Shown here: positions 41,561 through 48,284 of the stretch, piece by piece
How positions within the stretch are numbered: the stretch's first letter is position 1
Layout: each line of letters starts with the position of its first letter
Assembly: GCF_005889745.1 (NCBI RefSeq)
Contig: NZ_VCKZ01000011.1
Coordinates: 1-48,284, forward strand
DNA from: Actinomadura geliboluensis
Lineage (GTDB): Bacteria > Actinomycetota > Actinomycetes > Streptosporangiales > Streptosporangiaceae
Reading direction: 5' to 3'
Length of the DNA: 48,284 nucleotides
The notes under the pieces: model-generated
What the model saw: the letters and a program-made list of their open reading frames with translations, nothing else
Databases searched by the model: none
What the model was told of the DNA's origin: nothing
Made by a program: the position numbers and the translations under genes

Positions 41561-43204
41561 GTGAATGACGAGGCCGGACGACCGGAGAGCTGCTGCGGTG
41601 TCAGCGCGTGCTGCACCAGCACCGAGCAGGCCGTAGACCCTGGTGTCACCGTCCAGCAGGCCAAGACCGGCGCCGGCTGCGGCTGCGCGGAGGATGGGGC
41701 GCTCGACGGGCTGCCGGTCGTGGTGATCGGTGCCGGGCCGGTCGGGCTGGCCGCCGCCGCTCATCTGGCCGAACGCGATCAGGACTTCCTCGTGCTGGAG
41801 GCCGGGGGAGAGGTGGGCGCGGCGATGTCGGAGTGGGGGCATGTGCGGGTGTTCTCGCCATGGCGGTACGACACCGACGCCGCCGCCCGGCGGCTTCTGG
41901 AGCCGACCGGATGGCGTCTGCCCGACCCGGAGGCCCTGCCCACGGGTGCCGAACTCGTCCGCGACTACCTGGCGCCGCTCGCTCAGGTTCCCGCGCTGGC
42001 CGGTCGGATCCGCACCGGCACCCGCGTGGTGGCCGTGACCCGGCAGGGCGTGGACGTGACCCGCACGGTCGGGCGTGCGGAGCGTCCGCTGCTGGTCCGC
42101 GCAGTGGGCCCGGACGGAGCCGTGGACGACATCGCCGCCCGCGCGGTCATCGACGCGTCCGGCACCTGGGGCCGCAGCAACCCGCTGGGCCACTCCGGCC
42201 TGCCCGCGCCCGGCGAGGAGCAGGCAGCCGCCCGCATCACGGGCCCGCTGCCGGACGTGCTGGGTCGCGACCGGTCCCGCTTCGCGGGCCGCCGCACGCT
42301 GGTGGTGGGGATGGGGCACTCGGCCGCCAACACGCTGTTGGCGCTGGCCGAACTCGCCAAGAACGAGCCCGGCACCCGCATCACCTGGGCGGTGCGCGGC
42401 GCATCGGTGGCCCGGCTCTACGGCGGTGGCGACGCCGACGGCCTTCCCGCGCGCGGCGCGCTCGGCACCCGCCTGAAGGCGGCCGTGGACAACGGTGAGA
42501 TCGACCTGGTCCGCGGCTTCACCATCACCGGCGTCGCCACGACGGGCGATGAAGCCGCAGCCGTCCAGGTCAACGGCCAGACCCCGGACGGCCCGCGCGT
42601 CCTGGAGGCCGACATCGTGGTCGCCGCGACGGGGTTCCGGCCCGATCTGGACATGCTGCGCGAGGTGCGGGTCGAACTCGACCCCGCCACCGAGGCGCCG
42701 GTCAGGCTCGCCCCGCTGATCGACCCGAACTTCCACAGCTGCGGGACCGTCCCGCCGCACGGCGAACGCGACCTCGCCCACCCCGAACCCGGCTTCTACC
42801 TGGCCGGGATGAAGAGCTACGGCCGCGCCCCCACCTTCCTGATGGCCACCGGGTACGAGCAGGTCCGCTCCATCGCCGCCGCGCTCTCCGGCGACCGCGA
42901 AGCCGCCGACACCGTCCACCTCGACCTGCCCGAGACCGGCGTGTGCTCCACCAGCCTGGTCACCGACGACCTGCTACCGGGCGCCGTCAACCAGAGCGCC
43001 GGCCAGGATGACGGCTGCGGGACGTCGTGCTCCACCGAGGCGACGCCTGCCCCTGCCGCCCAGTCCGGGCCGGGTGGCGGGTCGTGCTGCGGCCCGGCGG
43101 CCCCCGAGCCGGTCGGCATCGGCATGGGCGCACCCGCCGGGCTGGGTTTCGCGACCGGGCACGTGCACGGCTACTCCGGCGAGGCCGAACACAGTGGTGC
43201 GTGA
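41561..43204 (+). CDS. FAD/NAD(P)-dependent oxidoreductase with cysteine-rich tails
   Basis: This is a 547-residue flavin monooxygenase-type protein of an arsenic cluster. The core (50-465) has FAD GxGxxG (VIGAGPVGLAAAA), NAD(P) motif VVGMGHSAANTLL and the ATGFRPDLD loop. Outside it lie N-terminal Cys11-12, Cys17-18 and Cys40/42, and a C-terminal Gly/Pro/Ala tail with GCGTSC and GGGSCCGP, ending with HVHGYSGEAEH. Such cysteine pairs are typical thiolate ligands for As(III)-type ions. GTG 41561 has AAGGGG five bases upstream. The reaction is unknown. Confidence 0.82.
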   Translation: MNDEAGRPESCCGVSACCTSTEQAVDPGVTVQQAKTGAGCGCAEDGALDGLPVVVIGAGPVGLAAAAHLAERDQDFLVLEAGGEVGAAMSEWGHVRVFSPWRYDTDAAARRLLEPTGWRLPDPEALPTGAELVRDYLAPLAQVPALAGRIRTGTRVVAVTRQGVDVTRTVGRAERPLLVRAVGPDGAVDDIAARAVIDASGTWGRSNPLGHSGLPAPGEEQAAARITGPLPDVLGRDRSRFAGRRTLVVGMGHSAANTLLALAELAKNEPGTRITWAVRGASVARLYGGGDADGLPARGALGTRLKAAVDNGEIDLVRGFTITGVATTGDEAAAVQVNGQTPDGPRVLEADIVVAATGFRPDLDMLREVRVELDPATEAPVRLAPLIDPNFHSCGTVPPHGERDLAHPEPGFYLAGMKSYGRAPTFLMATGYEQVRSIAAALSGDREAADTVHLDLPETGVCSTSLVTDDLLPGAVNQSAGQDDGCGTSCSTEATPAPAAQSGPGGGSCCGPAAPEPVGIGMGAPAGLGFATGHVHGYSGEAEHSGA

Positions 43205-43219
43205 CGGGGCGACGACCTG

Positions 43220-43593
43220 ATGAGCCAAGGCACTCCCGCACCGGGGCCGGCGGCGGACACCTCCGCCGCCGGGCCCGGCACGGTGTCCCGCGTTCCGCTG
43301 CTCGCCCTCTGCGTCACCGAGATCACCAGCTGGGGCGTGCTCTACTACGCCTTCCCCGTGCTCGCGCAGGACATCACCCGCGACACCGGCTGGTCCACCG
43401 CGGCCATCACCCCATCGCCGCCGGACTCGGCGGATACCCCCGCATGTTCCTGGTGCTGACCGTCGTCGCCGCCCTGGCCGCAGTACTCGCAGCCGGTACC
43501 GCAACGGCCCGCACCACACGCCGCACATCGCCCGCCACATCGACCGCGCGCATGCCCGCCCCGCGCCTGGCACCGCGCAGGAACGAGGAATGA
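43220..43593 (+). pseudogene. MFS transporter gene collapsed by an internal deletion
   Basis: It starts normally at ATG 43220 with an MFS N-terminus (RVPLLALCVTEITSWGVLYYAFPVLAQDITRDTGWSTAAIT), then jumps after about residue 65 to what looks like an MFS last helix (PIAAGLGGYPRMFLVLTVVAALAAVLAAGTATA) in another frame, ending at 43593. About 300 internal residues are missing and the junction near 43414 is out of frame. The remaining gene cannot make a transporter. The arsenic-type clusters of relatives often carry an intact MFS gene at this place. Confidence 0.82.
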
Positions 43594-43596
43594 CAC

Positions 43597-44661
43597 ATGC
43601 CTACCAATGTTCTCGACGTCGCCGTCATCGGCGGCGGTCAGGCAGGTCTGGCCGCCGGTTTCTACCTGCGCCGCAGCGGCAGGGAGTTCGCGATCTTCGA
43701 CGCACAGGAAGAGCCGGGCGGGGCTTGGCCGCACATGTGGGAGTCGCTACGGCTGTTCTCACCCGCCCGCTACAGCTCGCTCCCAGGCTGGCCGATGCCG
43801 CCCTGGAACCACGGCTACCCACCCGGCGCCCACGTCGTCGACTACCTGACCGCCTACGAGAAGCGCTATGACCTGCCGATACACCGGCCAGTGCGCATCC
43901 AGGCGGTGCACCGCGACGGCGATCTCCTCCGCTTGGACAGCGCGACCGCGTCCTGGTGGGCCCGGCACGTCATCAGCGCGACGGGGACCTGGTGGCGCCC
44001 CTACCTGCCCTATTATCCGGGACGCGGCGACTACCAAGGCCGTCAGCTCCACACCGCGCAGTACCGCACGCCCGATGACTTCCGCGAGCAGCGCGTCGTG
44101 GTGGTCGGTGCAGGCAACTCCGCCGCCCAGATCACCGCAGACCTGCACTCGCGGGCGACAACGATCTGGACGACCCTGCGCCCGCCGCGCTTCCTCCCCG
44201 ACGACCTCGACGGACGTGCCCTCTTCGAGCTGGCCACTCGCCGTATCCGCCAGCTCCGCGATGGGCACGCCGACTCCGGCGGCATCAGCGGGCTGGGAGA
44301 CATCGTCGCTGTGCCTGCGGTACGGGACGCCCGGGACCGGGGCGTTCTGCGCGCCCAGCCGATGTTCGACCGCCTCACCCCGACCGGCGTGGCCTGGTCC
44401 GACGGCAGGACCGAGGACTGCGACGCGATCATTTGGTGCACCGGCTTCCGCCCGGCGCTGGGTCACCTCACGCCGCTCGGCCTGCGTGACGGGACGGGGC
44501 GTATACCGACCGGCGGGGGAACCCGCGCACTGGCCGAATCTCGGCTGCACTTGCTCGGCTACGGCGACTGGACGGGCCCCGGCTCGGCGACCCTGGTCGG
44601 CTCTGCCAGAACCGCCCGAGACGCCGTCCGCGACATCATCGCGCAACTCGACCTCGAATAG
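43597..44661 (+). CDS. arsO: ArsO-like NAD(P)H flavin monooxygenase
   Basis: This is a 354-residue flavin-containing monooxygenase of the type annotated as ArsO in arsenic clusters. FAD motif VIGGGQAGLAAG (from residue 10), NAD(P) motif VVGAGNSAAQI near residue 170, and the IIWCTGFRPALG loop near residue 285. ATG 43597 begins three bases after the stop of the collapsed MFS gene. It is a different subfamily from the Cys-tailed flavoprotein, so this cluster has two flavin enzymes and no visible arsenate reductase or efflux pump in the window. Confidence 0.85.
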   Translation: MPTNVLDVAVIGGGQAGLAAGFYLRRSGREFAIFDAQEEPGGAWPHMWESLRLFSPARYSSLPGWPMPPWNHGYPPGAHVVDYLTAYEKRYDLPIHRPVRIQAVHRDGDLLRLDSATASWWARHVISATGTWWRPYLPYYPGRGDYQGRQLHTAQYRTPDDFREQRVVVVGAGNSAAQITADLHSRATTIWTTLRPPRFLPDDLDGRALFELATRRIRQLRDGHADSGGISGLGDIVAVPAVRDARDRGVLRAQPMFDRLTPTGVAWSDGRTEDCDAIIWCTGFRPALGHLTPLGLRDGTGRIPTGGGTRALAESRLHLLGYGDWTGPGSATLVGSARTARDAVRDIIAQLDLE

Positions 44662-44728
44662 ACCGCCGGCACGCCTCCCGGCCGTGTTCTCTGCGGGCAG
44701 GCTGGATCCAGCAGGTGCCAGAAGGCGC

Positions 44729-45103
44729 CTATCCCGCCGGTGCCGTGGGGACGTCCGGCAGGAGTGCCTTCAGCGCGGCACGCAGTTCTGCGTAGCGCCT
44801 GCGCTGATACCCGGTGAACAGCACGGTGTGCGAGTTGCCTCCGATCGCCGTCTCTTTGGTCGTCCCCAGCGCCTTCACGGTCTTGACATCCTCGGCTGTA
44901 GCCATGAAGACGCACCCGTTGACCAGCATCGTGGGATCTTTCCATTGCACTTGGACGATGTCGGCCAAGGGGATCACCGTGTGCCGCTCGGCCGCTATGC
45001 GTGCCAAGCCGCTTCGGCGTATCTCCACGCGGTCGCCGCGCAAGGTCACCGTGGCCAGATGCGCCTTGATCGTCCGGGGCTCGCGCTTACGGAGGTCGGC
45101 CAT
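44729..45103 (-). CDS. Small PH-like (DUF4429-type) protein
   Basis: This is a 124-residue soluble protein with a beta-rich core (ATVTLRGDRVEIRRSG, ADIVQVQWKDPTMLVNGCVFMA) like the bacterial PH-like DUF4429 family, then a helix (YAELRAALKALLP). In such families this region regulates or localises other proteins; a C-terminal SHOCT helix, often present, is lacking. ATG 45103 is chosen over an upstream frame extension. No operon partner is evident. Confidence 0.65.
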   Translation of the reverse strand: MADLRKREPRTIKAHLATVTLRGDRVEIRRSGLARIAAERHTVIPLADIVQVQWKDPTMLVNGCVFMATAEDVKTVKALGTTKETAIGGNSHTVLFTGYQRRRYAELRAALKALLPDVPTAPAG

Positions 45104-45438
45104 GACCGCATCCTCGCACCACCCGGGCGCCGTCAACCTCCGCCGATTAGCGCAACCACCTGACCGTCATCGGCTCCACCGAGACCACCATCATCCCTTC
45201 CAACAACCGACGGGATGCACTTGGCGATCGTCCACTCAGCCAAGCCGAGGCCTGCCTCAAGGGGCCGCAGGCTGTACGTCATCTCACCACGCCACGGGCA
45301 CGTATGTCCCTCCTTAATGATCATCTATCGAGTGGTGAGCATGCACCCGGCAGCATGGGAAGACACGCCTCCGAAAGACTTCGTGTCTGTGTCGTTTGAC
45401 ATGGTCGTTGGGCGTATTTCACCCTAGGCTCCGGCGAT
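45104..45438. other. 335-base gap with probable leaderless promoter
   Basis: No gene is well supported. A 63-residue minus-strand frame (45133-45324) and plus-strand frames show no conserved motif. TAGGCT (45425-45430), a -10 of the TANNNT type, ends eight bases before the ATG at 45439, which has no ribosome site, so the lipoprotein mRNA may be leaderless. TTGACA (45396-45401) is present but 23 bases from that box. GC is lower than elsewhere. Confidence 0.4.
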
Positions 45439-46194
45439 ATGGCTCGCCGTACTGGGCTCGTCATCGCCCCGCTGCTGATCTTTGTTCTGTTCGGACTTGC
45501 GGGATGCGGCAACGGTGGCGGTGCCCAGGGGTCGTACAAGCCGACGTTCCTTCCCTTCAAGATCAGTTATAGTCCGGGGAGCGGGATGGTTGTCACCGGC
45601 GACAAGTCGGTCGTGACGCCGCTGGGGGAGTTCTCGATCGGTGCCAAGTACTCGCTGCCTCGGCGGCCTGCCGATGCCATCCGTGTGGTGCTCCGGGACC
45701 GGTCAGTCGGTTTCGACGAGGTCTATGATCTCGGCGGGCATGCGGGCGAGTTCGAGGCCACCCTGGACGGTACGACGAAGGTCCAGGTCCGCGACCGGAC
45801 GGTCACGATCGATGTCACTCAGGTCGAGACGAGGAGCATCGAGTTCAGGCCCGCTCAGGCCGCTGCCCAGGAGGCACCGCCGAACCTGCTGAACAAAGGA
45901 ATCGACAGGTGGAACGGCTACTGGGATGACGCGTTCTACAGTCCACTGGCCCTGAGTCGATGGGCCTACGGCGACTCCACCATGGGGAAGTGGTACGGCC
46001 TGGGGTTCGTCTGGTTCTTGATCCGACTTGTGCTCGCGCTCATTCTCGGAATCCTGGACATCGTTCTCGTCCTGGTTTGCGTTTTCGCAGCCTGCTTCTA
46101 CGTCTTCTTCGGTGGCACCGGCCGGAACATTGCCTACGGATTATCGTGCCTGTTCGGATGCCTCGTTTTCTATTCCGTTCGAGTCCTCAGATGA
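45439..46194 (+). CDS. Putative lipoprotein with C-terminal membrane helices
   Basis: This is a 251-residue protein I do not recognise. A signal peptide ends in the lipobox FGLAGC (Cys23), followed by a soluble region (about 30-185) with beta-rich sequence and a Trp/Tyr-rich segment (KGIDRWNGYWDDAFYSPLALSRWAYGD in pieces), then two hydrophobic helices (about 190-215 and 217-250). A lipid anchor at one end and membrane helices at the other is unusual. Codon use is less GC-extreme than its neighbours, which may indicate recent transfer. Start ATG 45439. Confidence 0.6.
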   Translation: MARRTGLVIAPLLIFVLFGLAGCGNGGGAQGSYKPTFLPFKISYSPGSGMVVTGDKSVVTPLGEFSIGAKYSLPRRPADAIRVVLRDRSVGFDEVYDLGGHAGEFEATLDGTTKVQVRDRTVTIDVTQVETRSIEFRPAQAAAQEAPPNLLNKGIDRWNGYWDDAFYSPLALSRWAYGDSTMGKWYGLGFVWFLIRLVLALILGILDIVLVLVCVFAACFYVFFGGTGRNIAYGLSCLFGCLVFYSVRVLR

Positions 46195-46351
46195 AACTTG
46201 ATGTCCGCGAGCCGATCGCATCCTGTGCCGGCCATCTCTGCCCAATGGCTTCGCCGGTTTGAGGGTGTGGACAGAGGTGCAAAGCCCGCTCAGTTCGGGC
46301 GTCGTAGCGGTGGGCGTCGGTGCGGTGGCATGCGGGAGGGGAACGCCTAGA

Positions 46352-46426
46352 CCGCGTGGGACCGCGGGGTGCGCTGCTCCTGTGGCGTTCTGCCACGTGC
46401 ACTATGCGCTCCCGCGGTCCCCCGTG
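46352..46426. terminator. Large stem-loop between convergent genes
   Basis: GGGACCGCGGG (46358-46368) is perfectly complementary to CCCGCGGTCCC (46411-46421); GCGC pairs extend it inside, and GTGGC (46382-46386)/GCCAC (46392-46396) make an inner hairpin. It lies between the convergent lipoprotein and tannase-family genes, so a two-way terminator is the simplest reading. The rest of the 253-base gap has a smaller hairpin, GCCCG (46284-46288)/CGGGC (46296-46300). Confidence 0.55.
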
Positions 46427-46447
46427 AGGCTGTGTTTCAGTGTGGAC

Positions 46448-48184
46448 TCAGGCGGACCTGGTCCGGGTGCACTTTAGTTTTGTGCCTTCCCAGCGGCAGG
46501 TCTGCTGGTAGTCGGAGCGGAATGGGGCGCCGACCCAGGGGTAGCGGTCGTCGGGTTGTTCGGTGGGCATGACTCCGGTGAAGTTGGCGGCGTCGTCGAT
46601 GCTCCCGGTGCCGGTGTACTTGGTCTGCATCGGATAGGGGTAGACGGGCCGGGTCCGGACGGTCCGGTCGCCGTCCTTCTTCGCGGCGATGATCTTCTCG
46701 GGTGCGGCGCCCTTCTCGACCCAGTCGTAGATGGGTGTGAACAGGTCGAAGGTGTCGGGTCCGTATCCCTGGACGCAGTGGTAGACGCCGGGGAACAGGA
46801 AGGTTCGGGCGAATCGTCCGGTGGCCTCGGGGCCGCCCATCCGCTGGGTGAGGGCGTGGTGGTAGGCCAGGGTGCTCTCGGTCGGGATGGCGGGGTCGGC
46901 CCAGCCGTGCCACATGATGAGCTTGCCGCCGCGGTCGCGGAAGCGGGTGAGGTCGGGGTCGGTGGAGTCGTAGATGCCGCTCATCTCGCGCAGTTTCTTG
47001 AAGGTGCGCAGGTCGAAGCGGTGGTCCTTGAGGGTGTAGGACGCGGGTGGGTTGTTCCAGGACGCGAAGTACTTGAGGTAGTTGTAGCCGAGGGCCTCCA
47101 GGCCGCCGGTCTGGCCTTGGGGTGCGATCACGTAGCCGAGCCAGGCCGCTTCGGTGCCCTTGGCGAGTCCGGCAGGGAACAGCCGTCGGCCCTTGGCGTC
47201 GACCGGTCCCTGGTAGATCTTGCGGACCACGTAGACCTGGTCTCTGGTCAGGCAGGTCGGTTGGGGCGAGGCGGTGGGGCAGCGCAGCGTGCCGGGATCG
47301 AAGTCGCAGTTGCGCGGGTTGTTGATGAGGCCGTCGGTGAGCCCGTCGGTGGCGTCGCAGGCCTGCATGACCTTGCTCTGCAGGAGCGGCAACTTGTCCG
47401 GGCCGAGGATCTGGCGGCCCTTGTCGTCGGTGTTGACGGTGGCGATCCAGGGGAAGAACTCGCCGGCCAGTGCGACGAGGTTGTTGCCGGGGGCGCCGGC
47501 GATGATGCCGTCGAAGTCGTCGGGGTAGCGCTGGGCCTCCATCAGCGCCTGCCGGCCGCCGTTGGAGCAACCGGCGAAGTAAGAGTACTGGGGCGCCTGC
47601 CCGTAGTAGGCCTTGGTGACCGCCTTGGCGACGAGCGCGGTGACGTGCTCGGACCGGTAGGCCATGTCGATTCGCAGCTGCGGGTCAGAGTGGGCCCAGA
47701 GGGCGTCTCGCGAGTCGACGCCGATGTGGCCGCCGTTGCTGGCGCCGAGGACGACGCGCCCGTCATCGGGGGGCGCGCATCCGCCGGGGAGGAAGTGGTT
47801 GGGGTTGTCGGGGGCGGCGAATCCGCAGAAGCCGCCGCAGCCGAGCTGCACGTAGCGTCCGGTCCAGCCCTGTGCGGGGAGTCGGAGTTCGAACTGGATC
47901 TGGGGTGAGACGTAGCCCTTGACCTGGCAGTAGGCGGGCTTGTCGGCGGTGGCGGCGACGTGCGTCGCGGAGATGATCCTTGTGGGGGCGTCGGGCAGGG
48001 CAGTGAGGTCCAGGCCGGTGAGCTGCTGGCAGGGGACGGCCGCCGCCGTCGGTGTGGTGGTGCCGGCTCTGGCCGGTGTTCTGCCGGTGACGGCCTGGGC
48101 GGCGGTGACCGTCATCAGTACGGCCATGAGGGTGCCGACGATCAGGAGTGCCGGTCTGGTTTTGGGCAGGCTTACGCGTCTCAT
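46448..48184 (-). CDS. Secreted tannase/feruloyl esterase family protein
   Basis: This is a probably secreted esterase of 578 residues that releases phenolic acids (gallate, ferulate or relatives) from esters. A signal-anchor-like N-terminus (about 10-35) is followed by the tannase fold. The family's CS-D-HC motif is present: Ser in GCSNGGRQA, Asp in MWHGWADPAIP, His in GVYHCVQGYG, the two cysteines forming a disulfide that ties Ser and His. ATG 48184 is preceded by GAAGGA at a longish distance. The substrate is unknown. Confidence 0.88.
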   Translation of the reverse strand: MRRVSLPKTRPALLIVGTLMAVLMTVTAAQAVTGRTPARAGTTTPTAAAVPCQQLTGLDLTALPDAPTRIISATHVAATADKPAYCQVKGYVSPQIQFELRLPAQGWTGRYVQLGCGGFCGFAAPDNPNHFLPGGCAPPDDGRVVLGASNGGHIGVDSRDALWAHSDPQLRIDMAYRSEHVTALVAKAVTKAYYGQAPQYSYFAGCSNGGRQALMEAQRYPDDFDGIIAGAPGNNLVALAGEFFPWIATVNTDDKGRQILGPDKLPLLQSKVMQACDATDGLTDGLINNPRNCDFDPGTLRCPTASPQPTCLTRDQVYVVRKIYQGPVDAKGRRLFPAGLAKGTEAAWLGYVIAPQGQTGGLEALGYNYLKYFASWNNPPASYTLKDHRFDLRTFKKLREMSGIYDSTDPDLTRFRDRGGKLIMWHGWADPAIPTESTLAYHHALTQRMGGPEATGRFARTFLFPGVYHCVQGYGPDTFDLFTPIYDWVEKGAAPEKIIAAKKDGDRTVRTRPVYPYPMQTKYTGTGSIDDAANFTGVMPTEQPDDRYPWVGAPFRSDYQQTCRWEGTKLKCTRTRSA

Positions 48185-48241
48185 GTGGGGTGGGTGTCCT
48201 TCCGCCGGGGGTGCAGCAGAGGACCGCTCTGACCTGGCGTC

Positions 48242-48255
48242 CAATTGCAAAATTG
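48242..48255. promoter_or_regulatory. AT-rich palindrome upstream of the esterase gene
   Basis: CAATT (48242-48246) and AATTG (48251-48255) flank GCAA, in the most AT-rich stretch near the window end and about 58 bases before the esterase start. Candidate operator or promoter element. Confidence 0.4.
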
Positions 48256-48284
48256 ATCTTCTTGGGCACCGGCGGCTGGACGGC

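Noticed and set aside
45133..45324. Small minus-strand gene of 63 residues
   Set aside because: No ribosome site, no known motif, and competing frames of similar length exist on the plus strand.
46352..46426. tRNA-like structure
   Set aside because: No T-loop GTTCGA sequence, no anticodon arm of the right size; nested palindrome only.

Overview
The window is very GC-rich DNA with strong G/C bias at third codon positions, tightly packed operons with 1-8 bp overlaps, frequent GTG starts, a HU protein with a lysine/alanine-rich tail and STAS/PP2C signalling proteins. This points to a filamentous actinomycete; a member of the Streptosporangiales such as Actinomadura is my best guess, but no rRNA or other phylogenetic marker is present. 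I see no rRNA, tRNA, CRISPR array, complete insertion sequence or prophage.

Layout. 0.1-1.7 kb: a 5'-truncated ferredoxin-type reductase facing an HSL-family esterase. 1.8-6.3 kb: a PucR-like regulator followed by a four-gene QAT-type (quaternary amine/osmoprotectant) ABC transporter operon. 6.3-12.5 kb: HU protein, CoA-transferase family enzyme, GntP-type gluconate permease with a divergent FadR-type regulator, DUF72 protein and a tandem universal stress protein. 12.5-17.8 kb: a frameshifted MFS exporter, an agmatinase-family ureohydrolase, a DHFR-like reductase, an ornithine carbamoyltransferase homologue with eroded catalytic motifs, and a STAS protein. 18-22.1 kb: a secreted L-type lectin-like protein, an OmpR/HisKA two-component system and a divergent membrane-anchored EEP-fold protein. 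22.2-24.1 kb: a CsoR/CstR-type sensor divergent from a persulfide dioxygenase-rhodanese fusion, with three near-identical palindromes between them.

24.4-38.3 kb is the most coherent block: a polyamine-type ABC importer, an AruI-like ThDP decarboxylase, a D-2-hydroxyacid dehydrogenase and a TetR regulator, then an acyl-CoA dehydrogenase, ADP-forming acyl-CoA ligase, 2,4-dienoyl-CoA-reductase-like SDR, aldehyde dehydrogenase and EamA exporter. Both transcription units begin with a TTGACA box followed 38-40 bp later by the same 18-bp palindrome (TAACTGAC-N2-RTCAGTYA). I infer that the TetR protein encoded between them controls both, and that together they form one uncharacterised catabolic pathway: 2-hydroxy acid to 2-oxo acid to aldehyde to acid to acyl-CoA to enoyl-CoA.

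38.4-48.2 kb: a DUF2243/CtaG pair, a GAF-PP2C phosphatase, an arsenic-type cluster (ArsR, a flavoprotein with cysteine-rich tails, a collapsed MFS gene, an ArsO-like monooxygenase), a PH-like small protein, an unusual lipoprotein with C-terminal membrane helices and a secreted tannase/feruloyl esterase family enzyme.
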